From Lysobacter sp. yr284 (GTDB lineage Bacteria > Pseudomonadota > Gammaproteobacteria > Xanthomonadales > Xanthomonadaceae): DNA of 64,000 nucleotides. Location of the stretch: the NCBI RefSeq assembly GCF_900107375.1, contig NZ_FNPT01000004.1, forward strand, positions 310,001 to 374,000, in the 5' to 3' direction. This document shows, piece after piece, positions 53,411 to 64,000 of the stretch. The stretch's first letter is position 1; every line of letters begins with the position of its first letter. The position numbers and the translations under genes are program-made. A model generated the notes under the pieces. That model saw only the letters and a list, made by a program, of their open reading frames with translations, did no database searches and had not been told where the DNA came from.

Positions 53411-55129
53411 ATGGGCACAGGGCTTTGGGGGAAGCGCTATCCGCTCGCGCTGGCATGGGCCGCGTGTTTGTCCGCGAACCTGCCGGCGCACGCCCAGACG
53501 GTTCCGCGATTGCCGGCCGCCGGCAACCCGCTGCAGACCCTGCCGCAGGCGCCGCTGCCCAAGGCGCCGCCGAAGGTCGAGACCACGGTGGCGCCGCAGC
53601 AGAATCCGGCGATGGCCGCGTTCCTGGCGCTGCAACTGGTGCCGTCGCGGTTCGAGGTGTCTGGGGTCAAGTCGGTGCGGTTCGACGACGTGATCGCGCT
53701 GTTCAAGCCGCTGGCGGGGCAACGGATCACCGTCGCGCAACTGCTCACCGCCGCCGAGGCCTGCACCCGGCTCTATCGCCAGCGCGGCTATGCGCTGTCG
53801 TTCTGCTACGTGCCGTCCCAGGACTTCGCCGACGGCGCGGTCAAGGTGGTGGCGGTGGAGGGCTACGTCGCCCAGGTCCACGTCAACGGCAAGGCCGGCG
53901 GGCTGGAGCGCAAGATCCGCGCGATCGCCCAGCGCATCGTCGACGACCGGCCGCTGCGGCAGGCGACGTTCGAACGCTATTCGCAGATCCTGGGCTTCCT
54001 GCCCGGCGCCAAGATCGGCCTCAACGTGCCGGCGCCGACCACCACCGACGGCGCGACCTCGCTGGAGATCAACGTCCAGGCCAAGCGCTACGACGCCAGC
54101 TGGGCGCTGGAGTTCAACCATCCCGGCACCCAGGGCCTGGCCACGCTCAACCTCAACGCGCTGACCGCGCTGGCCGAACAGTGGAGCCTGGCGGCGTTGT
54201 ATCCGGACGGGCGCGGCAACGAGCGCTTCTACAGCGCCGGCTATTCGCAGATGTTCGGCAGCGACGGCTGGATCGGCCGCGCCGAGGGCTCGCGCTACCG
54301 CGGCGTGCCGGCGACGCAGACGCCGCTGCCGGCCTTCCTCGACCATCGCGTCGAGCAGGACCGTTATGCGCTGAGCGCGCGCTATCCGCTCAAGCTGGAG
54401 GCCGAGCGCTCGCTGTTCCTGTCGCTGGGCGCGTACGCGGCCGACCAGTCCGACCGTTACCTCAACACCCTCAACGGCGCGAGCCTGGAGCAGCGGTCCA
54501 AGACCCGGGTGATCCAGGCCGGGCTCGACTACGCGCAGGCCCGGAAGGACCGCGCGCGCCAGCTCGGCGTGCAGATCGCGCGCGGGCTGGACGCCTGGGG
54601 CGCCAAGGCCGAGACCCTGACCAACATCGGCGGCGCGATCCTGCCTTCGGCCAGCGAAGTGGCCTTCACCAAGTACAGCCTGGGCTATGCGCAAAGCCGC
54701 GCGTGGAAGAACCAGCGCTACCTCGCGGTGCTGCGCGCGGCCGCGCAATACAGCCGCGAGCGGCTGCCGTCCTCGGAGCAGATCAGCTTCGGCGGCAGCC
54801 GCTTCGCCCTGGCCTACGACCCGGGCGAGACTTCCGGCGACCGCGGCTGGGGCGTGGGGCTGGAGTTGAGCCGCAATTTCAAGCCGGATACGCGCTGGCT
54901 CAAGGCGGTGTCGCCGTACCTGAGCGTGCAGCACGCGCGGGTGTCGCTGAGCGACGGCCGCCGGCCCGCGCCGAACCGGCTGGGCACGGTGGCGCTGGGT
55001 GTGCGGTTGTCGGACAACAAGCATTACAACGTGGATTTCGCTTATGCGAAGCCTACGGCGGATCTGCCGTTGGAGACGGACGATCGCAAGCCGCGGTGGA
55101 ATTTGAATTTTGCGTATCAGTTGCCGTGA
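53411..55129 (+). CDS. ShlB/FhaC-type two-partner secretion exporter
   Basis: A 572-residue TpsB-type protein. A signal peptide (ALAWAACLSANLPAHAQ) is followed by a Pro-rich linker, a POTRA domain (about 75-170: SRFEVSGVKSVRFDD, YALSFCYVPSQDF, VVAVEGYVAQVHVNG) and a C-terminal beta-barrel ending in WNLNFAYQLP, whose strands alternate as expected. The conserved signature FGGSRFALAYDPGETSGD is present near residue 460. It exports a partner protein across the outer membrane. No hemagglutinin-type TpsA gene is nearby; the collagen-like gene 248 bases upstream is the only candidate. Confidence 0.88.
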   Translation: MGTGLWGKRYPLALAWAACLSANLPAHAQTVPRLPAAGNPLQTLPQAPLPKAPPKVETTVAPQQNPAMAAFLALQLVPSRFEVSGVKSVRFDDVIALFKPLAGQRITVAQLLTAAEACTRLYRQRGYALSFCYVPSQDFADGAVKVVAVEGYVAQVHVNGKAGGLERKIRAIAQRIVDDRPLRQATFERYSQILGFLPGAKIGLNVPAPTTTDGATSLEINVQAKRYDASWALEFNHPGTQGLATLNLNALTALAEQWSLAALYPDGRGNERFYSAGYSQMFGSDGWIGRAEGSRYRGVPATQTPLPAFLDHRVEQDRYALSARYPLKLEAERSLFLSLGAYAADQSDRYLNTLNGASLEQRSKTRVIQAGLDYAQARKDRARQLGVQIARGLDAWGAKAETLTNIGGAILPSASEVAFTKYSLGYAQSRAWKNQRYLAVLRAAAQYSRERLPSSEQISFGGSRFALAYDPGETSGDRGWGVGLELSRNFKPDTRWLKAVSPYLSVQHARVSLSDGRRPAPNRLGTVALGVRLSDNKHYNVDFAYAKPTADLPLETDDRKPRWNLNFAYQLP

Positions 55130-55142
55130 GGGGATCGTAATT

Positions 55143-55177
55143 CTGCGGACTGCGGACTGCGGACTGCGGACTGCGGC
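55143..55177. repeat. 7-bp tandem repeat
   Basis: Five units of CTGCGGA (the last with a final C), immediately after the exporter gene. Likely variable in length between strains. Confidence 0.85.
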
Positions 55178-55340
55178 CGATGGCGGGTAGGGGGTGTGCT
55201 GTCACTGGCTGGCGGATGCGCTCTGGCGTTGCGCGTGATGCAGTCTCACTGGTTGCGGGATGTTCCTCATTGGTCGTGGGATGCGTCCTCAGTAGTCGCG
55301 GGATGCGCCTTCACTGATCGGGATCCGCGTTCTTGCCTGC

Positions 55341-55368
55341 CGTCGTTCCGGCGAAAGCCGGAATCCAC
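55341..55368 (+). repeat. REP-like hairpin, copy 1
   Basis: GTTCCGGC-GAAA-GCCGGAAT followed by CCAC. An inverted copy lies at 55711-55739. Confidence 0.8.
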
Positions 55369-55455
55369 TTTGACTTTTCTGTTGCCCTTGCTCTTATTGA
55401 AGCAGCGAGTGACGACAAGCCTCGATCCAAAGCTTCCGTCCGCAAGCGGCCGGGT

Positions 55456-55583
55456 CACTTTCTTTGTCCAAAGCAACAAAGAAAGTAACCAAAGAAAGTG
55501 CTTTTCCCTGTTTCGAATCAAGAGCCACTATGGCTCACAGGCGCGCGGGGCCGCGCCATAAGGGGCATCCTGCCCCATGGCGC
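55456..55583. repeat. composite intergenic repeat with two stems
   Basis: CACTTTCTTTG at 55456-55466 pairs with CAAAGAAAGTG at 55490-55500 (11 of 11), with an additional CAAAGAAAGT in between. A second stem at about 55553-55583 uses GCGCCAT/ATGGCGC and GGGGCA/TGCCCC. I recognise this layout from other Xanthomonadaceae intergenic regions. Confidence 0.65.
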
Positions 55584-55673
55584 GCGTGCGCATCCATGCG
55601 CACGCCCTCCGGGGCTGCGGAACGCGTGCTTTACGTGGGGTTGCGTCCGAGCGAAGAGCGAAGAGCGAAAGCA

Positions 55674-55703
55674 ACGGCAGCGGCAGCGGCAGCGGCAGCG
55701 GCA
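55674..55703. repeat. GGCAGC tandem repeat
   Basis: About five units of GGCAGC between 55674 and 55703. A short run of GCGAAGA units precedes it at about 55650-55669. Confidence 0.75.
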
Positions 55704-55710
55704 AGATCTT

Positions 55711-55739
55711 GTGGATTCCGGCTTTCGCCGGAATGACGG
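55711..55739 (-). repeat. REP-like hairpin, copy 2 (inverted)
   Basis: GTGGATTCCGGC-TTTC-GCCGGAATGACGG is the reverse complement of copy 1 at 55341-55368 with one difference. The two copies face each other about 340 bases apart. Confidence 0.8.
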
Positions 55740-55993
55740 CAAGTGGGAGGCGAGGCGGTTGTGTTATCGCAATCGCAATCCCGCGCGGTTCTTTCAGCAC
55801 AACACGAAACCGACCGAAGCCCCTGTAGGAGCTGCGCAAGCCGCGACCGCGACCAGCGGCAACGACGAAAGGTCCGGCGCAGCTACGCTCCCGCCCCAGT
55901 CGCTGGCGCTGATGGACGGAACCTCAACGCTTCAAGGCCCCGAAGATCAGAAGCGAGAACCGGGACACGGCCTGCAGTCGCCGTCTGCCGCCG

Positions 55994-57826
<1,833 letters not shown>

Positions 57827-57920
57827 GGGGCCTAGTTTAACGGCGCGGGCGCGCGCGGCGGTCGGAGAATCCCGGGGCGCGGGGTCGGAAGCCGTCGCGG
57901 CGGCGGGGGCGCCGGCTTGA

Positions 57921-58003
57921 GTGGGAGGGCCTTCAGGCCCGATGCTCTTTTTTCAGGTCGCGACGACCTGACCGGAAAGCATCGGGCCTGAAGGCCCTCC
58001 CAC
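57921..58003. repeat. long REP-like inverted repeat
   Basis: Arms of 26 identical bases (outer end GTGGGAGGGCCTTCAGGCCC) plus an inner stem TCAGGTCG/CGACCTGA with a three-base loop. A degenerate copy of one arm lies at 62975-63031. Typical of Lysobacter/Pseudomonas-like REP elements. Confidence 0.8.
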
Positions 58004-58014
58004 CGGAGCCGGCT

Positions 58015-58051
58015 GCAAAAAACCCCTCCCCGCCGGGCGGGAGAGGGGTTT
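58015..58051 (-). terminator. intrinsic terminator of dps
   Basis: On the minus strand a GC-rich stem (arms near AACCCCTCTCCCGCC and GGCGGGGAGGGGTT) is followed by TTTTTT. It lies 48 bases past the dps stop. Confidence 0.75.
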
Positions 58052-58098
58052 GGAGGGGCGGAGCCCGGGCGGCCTGCGCCGCGCCGGACCCGGGCCGG

Positions 58099-58680
58099 TC
58101 ACTGCAGCAGCGAGCGCAGCATCCAGGCGTACTTCTCGTGGGTCTGCAGGCGCTGGGTCAGCAGGTCCTCGCTCGGCGCGTCGTCGACGTCGTCGGCCTG
58201 GTCGAGTACCTTGCGCGCGGTGCGGCACACCGCTTCGTTGCCGACCACCAGCTGGCGTACCATTTCGCGCCAGTCGGCGGCGTCGGTCAGGCCCGGTTCC
58301 TCCGGGATCGAGGACAGGCGCACGAACTCGGCGTAGGAGCCCGGGGCGTTGAAGCCCAGGGCGCGGATGCGCTCGGCGATCTCGTCCAGCGCGGTCCACT
58401 GCTCGTTGTACTGGGTCTCGAACATGACGTGCAGGCTGTTGAACATCGGCCCGGTCACGTTCCAATGGAAGTTGTGGGTCTTCAGGTACAGGGTGTAGCT
58501 GTCGGCCAGGAAGCGCGACAGACCCTCGGCGATCTTCTTGCGATCGGCCGGCGAGATCCCGATATCGATCGAGGGGCCGCGGTCGCCCGGGCCGGGCGAG
58601 GCCGCCGGGTTCACCGGCGCCTCGGCGCCGCTCTTGCCCTTGGCGGGCTTGGTCTTGTCGGACTTGTTGGACTTGGCCAT
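58099..58680 (-). CDS. dps: Dps-type DNA-binding ferritin-like protein
   Basis: A 193-residue Dps/ferritin-like protein. A Lys/Ala/Pro-rich tail (residues 1-45) precedes the four-helix core with the ferroxidase region [18 protein letters not shown] and [18 protein letters not shown]. Dps protects DNA and stores iron using peroxide. The long basic N-terminal tail suggests DNA binding. The ATG at 58678-58680 is preceded by AAGGAG with ideal spacing; the longer upstream reading is not needed. An intrinsic terminator lies downstream. Confidence 0.92.
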   Translation of the reverse strand: MAKSNKSDKTKPAKGKSGAEAPVNPAASPGPGDRGPSIDIGISPADRKKIAEGLSRFLADSYTLYLKTHNFHWNVTGPMFNSLHVMFETQYNEQWTALDEIAERIRALGFNAPGSYAEFVRLSSIPEEPGLTDAADWREMVRQLVVGNEAVCRTARKVLDQADDVDDAPSEDLLTQRLQTHEKYAWMLRSLLQ

Positions 58681-58822
58681 GTGCGACTCCTTCATTGGGG
58701 GACGTGATTCCGGCGATCCGGACGCTTCTTCGATGGGGCCCGGACTTTGCGGCGACAATAGGCGCAGTCGCCGCGGAAGTGAAATGGTTTGTTTTTAGCG
58801 CTGCAATGCAGGCGATCTATCG

Positions 58823-61800
58823 ATGAATGACAGCCGATCTACCCAGTCTAGGCAGGCCGATGCGAGCGCTGCGTTACGGCAGGCGCGCCGCGCCATCGAC
58901 GGCGCGCTGAGCCGCGACCGCGGCCGCCTGCACGGGCTGTGGTCGCGCTGGAGCGGCAAGCCCGCCGACGCGGCCGCGCAGGACGCCTTCGCCAAGGCGC
59001 TGGCGGCGTCGGTCGCGCAGCGCCAGGCGCGCGCGGCGGCGCTGCCGCGCGCGCCGGTCGACCCGGCTTTGCCGATCGCGGCGGAAGCGCAGCGCATCGT
59101 CGAGCTGATCCGCAAGCACCCGGTGGTGGTGATCGCCGGCGAGACCGGTTCGGGCAAGACCACCCAGCTGCCCAAGCTGTGCCTGGCCGCCGGCCGCGGC
59201 GCCGCCGGCCTGATCGGCTGCACCCAGCCGCGCCGCATCGCCGCGCGCGCGGTGGCGCGGCGCGTGGCCGAGGAACTCAACACCGAACTCGGCGGCGCGG
59301 TCGGCTACCAGGTGCGCTTCAACGAGAACGTCGGCGAGCGCACCGCGGTCAAGTTCATGACCGACGGCATCCTGCTGGCCGAAATCCAGTCCGACCGCTT
59401 CCTGTCGGCCTACGACACCATCCTCATCGACGAGGCGCACGAGCGCAGCCTCAACATCGACTTCCTGCTCGGCTACCTCAAGCAGCTGCTGAAGAAGCGT
59501 CCGGACCTGAAGGTTATCGTGACCTCGGCCACCATCGACACCGAGCGCTTCGCCGCGCATTTCGACGGCGCGCCGGTGGTCAGCGTGGAGGGGCGCGGGT
59601 ACCCGGTCAACGTGCGCTACCGGCCGCTGGACGACTCCGAATCGCCGGGCGAGGAGGGCGAACCGCAGCGGCCGCGCCGGCCCGCGTCCGCCAGCGCCGA
59701 ACCGCGCGCCGCCGGCGGCGCGCGCAGCGTCAACGACGGCATCGTCGCCGCCTGCGACGAAATCACCCGCGAAGACCCGCGCGGCGACGTGCTGATCTTC
59801 CTGTCCGGCGAGCGCGAGATCCGCGACGCGCACCAGGCGCTGGAGCGGCGCAAGTACCGCGAGACCGAAGTGCTGCCGCTGTACGCGCGGCTGTCGGTGC
59901 GCGACCAGGACCGGGTCTTCAACCCCGGCCCCAAGCGCCGCATCGTGCTGGCGACCAACGTCGCCGAGACCTCGCTGACGGTGCCGCGCATCCGCTACGT
60001 GGTCGATCCGGGCCTGGCCCGGGTCAAGCGCTACAGCCCGCGCGGCAAGCTCGACCGGCTGCACATCGAGCCGGTCAGCCAGGCCAGCGCCGACCAGCGC
60101 AAGGGCCGCTGCGGGCGCATCAGCGAGGGCACCTGCTACCGCCTCTACAGCGAGCCGGATTTCGAATCGCGGCCGCGCTACACCGACCCGGAAATCCGCC
60201 GCGCCGCGCTGGCGGGGGTGATCCTGCGCATGCTGTCGCTGGGCTTGGGCGACATCGAGCAGTTCCCGTTCCTGGAGCCGCCCGACAGCCGCGCGATCGC
60301 CGACGGCTGGCAGCAGCTGGGCGAGCTCGGCGCGGTCGACGAGCAGCGCAAGCTGACCGCCACCGGCCGCACCATGGCGCGGCTGCCGGTGGACGTGAAG
60401 CTGGCGCGCATGCTGGTCGCCGCCAACGAGCACGGCTGCCTGCGCGAGATGGTCGCCATCGCCGCGTTCCTGGGCATCCAGGACCCGCGCGAGCGCCCGT
60501 CCGACCAGCGCGCCGCCGCCGACAACGCGCATGCGCTGTTCGCCGACCCGCGTTCGGAGTTCGTCGGCATCCTCAAGCTGTGGGACGCCTACCAGCAGGC
60601 GCACGAGGAACTGACCCAGTCCAAGCTGCGCGGCTGGTGCGAGAAGCACTTCCTCGGCTTCCTGCGCATGCGCGAGTGGCGCGAGCTGCACCGCCAGCTG
60701 AAGCTGCTGTGCGACGAGCTGGGCTGGCGCAGCCGCGAGCCCTCGCCCGAGCCGCTGGACGCGGCCGGCTACGCGACCTTGCACCGCGCGCTGATCGCCG
60801 GCCTGCCGACCCAGGTCGGTTTCCGCGGCGACAAGGGCCTGTACGACGGCCCGCGCGGACGCAAGTACACCTTGTTCCCCGGCTCGCCGCTGGCGAAGAA
60901 GCCGCCGCCGTGGCTGCTGTCGGCCACCTTGCTCGACACCGAGCGGGTGTGGTCGATGACCAACGCGTCGATCGAGCCGGATTGGGCGATCCAGGAGCTG
61001 CTGCACCTGCTCGCGCGCCGCCACCACGACCCGCGCTGGTCGCGCTCGCAGGGCCGCGTGGTGGGCAGCGAGCAGGTCAGCCTGTTCGGGCTGGTGCTGG
61101 CGCCCAAGCGGCCGATCCACTACGGCGCGCTGTACCCGGAGGAAAGCCGCGCGATCTTCGCCCGCGACGCGCTGGTGACCGGCGAGATCAACACCCGCGC
61201 CGGGTTCCTGCCGCGCAACCTCGCCGCGCTGGCCAAGGCGCGCGAAGAGGAAGCCAAGCAGCGCCGCGCCGGCCTGGTGGTGGACGAGGAATGGATGGCG
61301 CAGTGGTACCTCGACCGCTTGCCGCCGCAGGTCCACAACGCCCAGGCGCTGGACGCCTGGTACAACAAATTGCCGGCCAACGAGAAGGCCGCGCTGGAGT
61401 GGAGCGGCGAGGACCTGATGATCGGCGGCGAGAGCGAGGCCGCGCGCTTCCCGCCGTACCTGCAACTGGGCCAGGCCAGGCTGGCGGTGCGCTATCGCTT
61501 CGAGCCCGGCGCGGCCGACGACGGCATGACCCTGGCGGTGCCGCTGCACCTGCTCAACGCGCTCGACCCGGCGCAGCTGTCGTGGCTGGCGCCGGGCTTC
61601 GTCGCCGACAAGGCCGCGGCGCTGATCAAGTCGCTGCCGAAGGCGCTGCGGCGCAACTTCGTGCCGGCGCCGGACTTCGCCAAGGCCTTCCACGAGGCCC
61701 ACCCCACGCCCGAGGCCGACGATTTCGTCGGCGCGCTGGCGCGGTTCCTGCGCAAGCTCGGCGGGGTGGAGATCGCCGCGACCGACTTCGACGCGGCGTC

Positions 61801-62935
61801 GATCGACGCGCATCTGCGCATGAACCTGCGCCTGCTCGAATACCCGGCCGGCGCCGACGGACGCCGCGGCAAGGGCGAGCCCAAGGGCGAACCGGTGGTG
61901 CTGGCCGAGTCGCGCGACCTGGACGAACTGCGCGCGCGCTTCGGCGAACGCGCCGCGCGCGCGTTCGCCGCGCGCGCCGCCGACGGCCTGGGCCAGCGCG
62001 GTCTGACCACGTTCCCCGAACAGCCGATCCCGCTGTCGGTGCCCGGCGCCGCCGGCGTGCCGGCGTTCCCGGCCCTGCACGACGACGGCGACAGCGTCTC
62101 GCTGCGCGTGCACGCCGAGCGCGAGGCGGCCGTGCGCGCGCATCCGCGCGGGGTGCGGCGCCTGCTCGCGCTGGCGATGGTGGAAAAGCTCAAGCAGGCG
62201 CGCAAGCAGTTGCCGATCCAGCCCAAGATCGGCCTGCTGTACGCGGCGATCGAATCGGCGGCGCCGCGCCAGGCGCGCGATTCGCTGCTGCGCCAGGCCC
62301 AGGCCGGCAACGCCGCCGGCCGCGCCGCGCTCGACCGCCCGCGCGACGGCGACCGCCTGCGCGAGGATTTGGTCGACGGCGCGGTGCAGTCGCTGCTCGG
62401 CGAGGACGCCGAGCTGGTGCAGGTGCGCGATGCGGCCGCGTTCGAGCAGCGCCGCGACGAGGTCGCGCGCAAGCTGTTCCCCGAGGCGATGGAGCGGTTG
62501 CGCCAAGCCGAGGCGATCCTGGCGGCGGTGGCCGAAGTGCGCGCGCGCCTGGACTCGCCGTTGATGGGCTGGGCCAGCGGCAATCTCGACGACATGCGCG
62601 CGCAGCTGGCGCGGCTGACCCCGCCGGGCTTCCTGCGCGACGTGCCGACCGCGGTATTGGCCGAGTACCCGCGCTACCTCAAGGCGCTGGCGACCCGCGG
62701 CGAACGCGCCCTGCGCGATCCGGTGCGCGACCAGGCGCGCATGCTCGAACTCAAGCCCTTCGTCGACGCGCTGGACGCGGCGACCGCGGCGGGCGAGGGC
62801 GAGGACGCGGGCTGGCAGGCGCTGCGCTGGGACATCGAGGAACTGCGCGTGTCGTTGTTCGCGCAGGAACTGGGCGTGCGCGGCGGGGTCTCGCCGAAGA
62901 AGCTGGCGCAGCGGTTGGCGGCGTTGCGCGGCTGA
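58823..62935 (+). CDS. hrpA: ATP-dependent RNA helicase HrpA
   Basis: A 1370-residue DEAH-box helicase of normal HrpA length. Walker A is GETGSGKTTQLPK (near residue 107), followed by TQPRRIAARAVA, the DEAH box ILIDEAHERSLN near 205, VTSATIDTERF, then LATNVAETSLTVP and QRKGRCGR. The helicase-associated and OB-fold domains follow, and the C-terminal half is the HrpA-specific region (QLPIQPKIGLLYA...). It remodels RNA, including rescue of stalled ribosomes in related bacteria. The ATG at 58823 is used. Divergent from dps. Confidence 0.96.
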   Translation: MNDSRSTQSRQADASAALRQARRAIDGALSRDRGRLHGLWSRWSGKPADAAAQDAFAKALAASVAQRQARAAALPRAPVDPALPIAAEAQRIVELIRKHPVVVIAGETGSGKTTQLPKLCLAAGRGAAGLIGCTQPRRIAARAVARRVAEELNTELGGAVGYQVRFNENVGERTAVKFMTDGILLAEIQSDRFLSAYDTILIDEAHERSLNIDFLLGYLKQLLKKRPDLKVIVTSATIDTERFAAHFDGAPVVSVEGRGYPVNVRYRPLDDSESPGEEGEPQRPRRPASASAEPRAAGGARSVNDGIVAACDEITREDPRGDVLIFLSGEREIRDAHQALERRKYRETEVLPLYARLSVRDQDRVFNPGPKRRIVLATNVAETSLTVPRIRYVVDPGLARVKRYSPRGKLDRLHIEPVSQASADQRKGRCGRISEGTCYRLYSEPDFESRPRYTDPEIRRAALAGVILRMLSLGLGDIEQFPFLEPPDSRAIADGWQQLGELGAVDEQRKLTATGRTMARLPVDVKLARMLVAANEHGCLREMVAIAAFLGIQDPRERPSDQRAAADNAHALFADPRSEFVGILKLWDAYQQAHEELTQSKLRGWCEKHFLGFLRMREWRELHRQLKLLCDELGWRSREPSPEPLDAAGYATLHRALIAGLPTQVGFRGDKGLYDGPRGRKYTLFPGSPLAKKPPPWLLSATLLDTERVWSMTNASIEPDWAIQELLHLLARRHHDPRWSRSQGRVVGSEQVSLFGLVLAPKRPIHYGALYPEESRAIFARDALVTGEINTRAGFLPRNLAALAKAREEEAKQRRAGLVVDEEWMAQWYLDRLPPQVHNAQALDAWYNKLPANEKAALEWSGEDLMIGGESEAARFPPYLQLGQARLAVRYRFEPGAADDGMTLAVPLHLLNALDPAQLSWLAPGFVADKAAALIKSLPKALRRNFVPAPDFAKAFHEAHPTPEADDFVGALARFLRKLGGVEIAATDFDAASIDAHLRMNLRLLEYPAGADGRRGKGEPKGEPVVLAESRDLDELRARFGERAARAFAARAADGLGQRGLTTFPEQPIPLSVPGAAGVPAFPALHDDGDSVSLRVHAEREAAVRAHPRGVRRLLALAMVEKLKQARKQLPIQPKIGLLYAAIESAAPRQARDSLLRQAQAGNAAGRAALDRPRDGDRLREDLVDGAVQSLLGEDAELVQVRDAAAFEQRRDEVARKLFPEAMERLRQAEAILAAVAEVRARLDSPLMGWASGNLDDMRAQLARLTPPGFLRDVPTAVLAEYPRYLKALATRGERALRDPVRDQARMLELKPFVDALDAATAAGEGEDAGWQALRWDIEELRVSLFAQELGVRGGVSPKKLAQRLAALRG

Positions 62936-62974
62936 AGCCGCGGTGGTGGGCGGGCTGGGTATGGGCAGGCTGTT

Positions 62975-63031
62975 GCGGGAGGGTCTTCAGGCCCGGTGCC
63001 CGTCGCTCGGGTTGCGGCGACCCGACCCGAA
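62975..63031. repeat. degenerate REP-like element
   Basis: GGGAGGGTCTTCAGGCCCGG resembles the arm of the element at 57921-58003; a short stem TCGGGT/ACCCGA follows. Confidence 0.5.
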
Positions 63032-63055
63032 ACCCCTCCGGCGGAAGCCATCCCG

Positions 63056-63088
63056 AAAAAGCGAAGGCGGCCAAGTGGCCGCCTTCGC
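63056..63088 (-). terminator. intrinsic terminator after the 63116 gene
   Basis: A perfect 12-bp stem (GCGAAGGCGGCC / GGCCGCCTTCGC, loop of four) at 63061-63088, followed on the minus strand by TTTTT. It lies 28 bases after the stop of the small secreted protein and may also act on hrpA read-through. Confidence 0.85.
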
Positions 63089-63115
63089 TGCGTTGCGCGG
63101 GAGCGGGCGCGTAGC

Positions 63116-63622
63116 TCACTCCACCCGCTTGACCTTGGCCTTGGGAATCTGGCCTTCCATCGTGAGGTACCACGCACCGGCCATGCCGGGGGTCACGGTC
63201 ACCTTGGGTGTCGCGACCGGTTTGCCGAGGTAGAGCGAGCCGTCGATCACGCGCCAGCGCTGGCCGTTCTCCAACTCCAGCACGGTGCCGCCGGACCAGC
63301 CGCGGAACGCGCTGTCCTTGAGCGTGCTGGCGATCGGTTCGGGGCTTTCGGCCTCCTGCGGCAAACCGCGGCGCTCGGCGCGGATCTTCTTCACCGCCTC
63401 CTGCACCTGCGCGTCCTGGTCCTGCGCCAGCAACTGGTCGAGCAACTGGATCTGCTGCGGCGACAAAGTATCCAGGCCGGTGGCCTTGAGCTGCTCGGCG
63501 CTCAGGCGCTGCTGCAGCGGAACGTAGTGGCGCTCGGCGGCGCCCGCGGCGGGGGCGAGGACCGCGAACGAGACGGCGAGGGCGAGCGAGCCGGCCAGGG
63601 CCGACGGGGACAGCACGCGCAT
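63116..63622 (-). CDS. small secreted protein, paralog of its neighbour
   Basis: A 168-residue exported protein with a clear signal peptide (LALAVSFAVLAPAAGA, cleavage near 31). A helical middle part (LSPQQIQLLDQLLAQDQD) precedes a C-terminal beta-rich module: GGTVLELENGQRWRVIDG, then GAWYLTMEGQIPKAKVKRV. The same module ends the protein encoded just upstream (63676-64000). I know no function. The ATG at 63620-63622 fits the signal peptide. Confidence 0.78.
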   Translation of the reverse strand: MRVLSPSALAGSLALAVSFAVLAPAAGAAERHYVPLQQRLSAEQLKATGLDTLSPQQIQLLDQLLAQDQDAQVQEAVKKIRAERRGLPQEAESPEPIASTLKDSAFRGWSGGTVLELENGQRWRVIDGSLYLGKPVATPKVTVTPGMAGAWYLTMEGQIPKAKVKRVE

Positions 63623-63675
63623 GACGGAACTCCGGAGCGAAGGGCGATGACGGAAAACGGCGGGGGCGGGCGGAC

Positions 63676-64000
63676 TCACTTGACCCGGACGACCTTGGCG
63701 CGGGTGTTGTAGCCCTGCACCGACAGGTACCAGGCGTTGCCGATCACGCTCGGCGCGATGCGCACCTGCGGCGAATCCAGCTTCACCCCGGGCAGGTCGG
63801 CGCTGTCGTCCTGGCGCCACTCCTGGCCGTTGTCGAGCACGTAGGTCTGGCCGCGCGAGAAACCCTCGAAGCGGCCGGTCATGCGCGCCACCACCGGTTC
63901 CCGCGACGGGCTCTTGTCGAAGAAGCCGCGGCGTTCGTGCGCGGTCTCTTCCTTGGCCTTGACCACGGCCTTGCTGGTCTCGGTGTCGAGGGTGCGGTTG
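63676..64000 (-). CDS. paralogous small secreted protein, partial
   Basis: The N-terminus lies beyond the right edge; about 107 codons are visible. The C-terminal module matches its downstream neighbour: FSRGQTYVLDNGQEWRQDD, then GNAWYLSVQGYNTRAKVVRV. The visible upstream part is helical and charged (TETSKAVVKAKEETAHERRG). The frame remains open to the window edge, so the true start is not seen. Probably a tandem duplication with 63116-63622, 53 bases apart. Confidence 0.72.
   Translation of the reverse strand, partial: NRTLDTETSKAVVKAKEETAHERRGFFDKSPSREPVVARMTGRFEGFSRGQTYVLDNGQEWRQDDSADLPGVKLDSPQVRIAPSVIGNAWYLSVQGYNTRAKVVRVK

Larger units (their letters stand above)
55130..55993. other. repeat-rich intergenic region
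   Basis: An 864-base non-coding stretch with several repeat types, listed separately: a 7-bp tandem repeat, two inverted copies of a REP-like hairpin, a longer stem with AT-rich arms and a run of GGCAGC units. A further REP-like string (GTAGGAGCTGCGCAAGCCGC) lies at 55826-55845. Confidence 0.7.

Noticed and set aside
58874-62506. A 1210-codon open frame on the minus strand opposite hrpA
   Set aside because: It mirrors the codon pattern of hrpA in GC-rich DNA and has no recognisable domain; hrpA itself carries all helicase motifs.

Overview
The window is GC-rich DNA whose coding regions have almost only G or C at third codon positions. The gene content points to a Lysobacter-like member of the Xanthomonadaceae: an ECF sigma factor coupled to a TPR Ser/Thr kinase, an H-NS-type protein, Ku plus LigD end joining, a YadA-type adhesin, HrpA and RecQ helicases, and interspersed REP-like hairpins. 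The assignment is inferred from content; no rRNA or tRNA is present.

1-21445 is a stress and envelope block. On the minus strand lie a UbiB-like kinase (cut by the left edge), two small proteins, and an otsB-otsA-glycosyltransferase-debranching enzyme operon for trehalose/glucan metabolism. Then come a VOC protein, an SDR oxidoreductase, a disordered BON protein, a three-gene signalling operon (sigma-54 activator, small H-box protein, hybrid histidine kinase), a small stress-type protein with an MscS channel, and ligD-ku. Four near-perfect sigma-54 promoters (TGGCAC-N5-TTGC) lie here, each with an upstream CGGAA-N5-TTCGC-like site. This suggests a local regulon run by the activator encoded at 14423-15793.

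21446-31295 is an accessory island with lower GC. It holds a four-gene overlapping operon with a PD-(D/E)xK-like protein, an HNH nuclease / unknown / PIN-like cassette, and a large nuclease-like gene broken by a frameshift. No integrase or attachment site was seen. An AraC regulator at the right border is also frameshifted.

31296-42329 holds two related alpha/beta hydrolases around an NAD(P)-binding protein, the ECF sigma/kinase pair, a trimeric autotransporter adhesin, a secreted protein, and a chimeric gene that contains a second copy of part of the LigD phosphoesterase domain.

42927-45975 is a compact class II lanthipeptide locus: a full-length LanM synthetase and, immediately upstream, an unlabelled 45-codon gene that is very probably its precursor peptide. 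A perfect 13-bp inverted repeat separates them. No transporter, leader protease or immunity gene is visible nearby. I consider this the most notable biosynthetic system in the window.

46590-64000 carries small secreted proteins, an H-NS-like protein, a divergent aspartyl protease/PadR pair with a palindromic operator, a PhzF-like enzyme, a collagen-like protein followed by a two-partner-secretion exporter, a repeat-rich spacer, recQ, dps, hrpA and two paralogous small secreted proteins, the last cut by the right edge.
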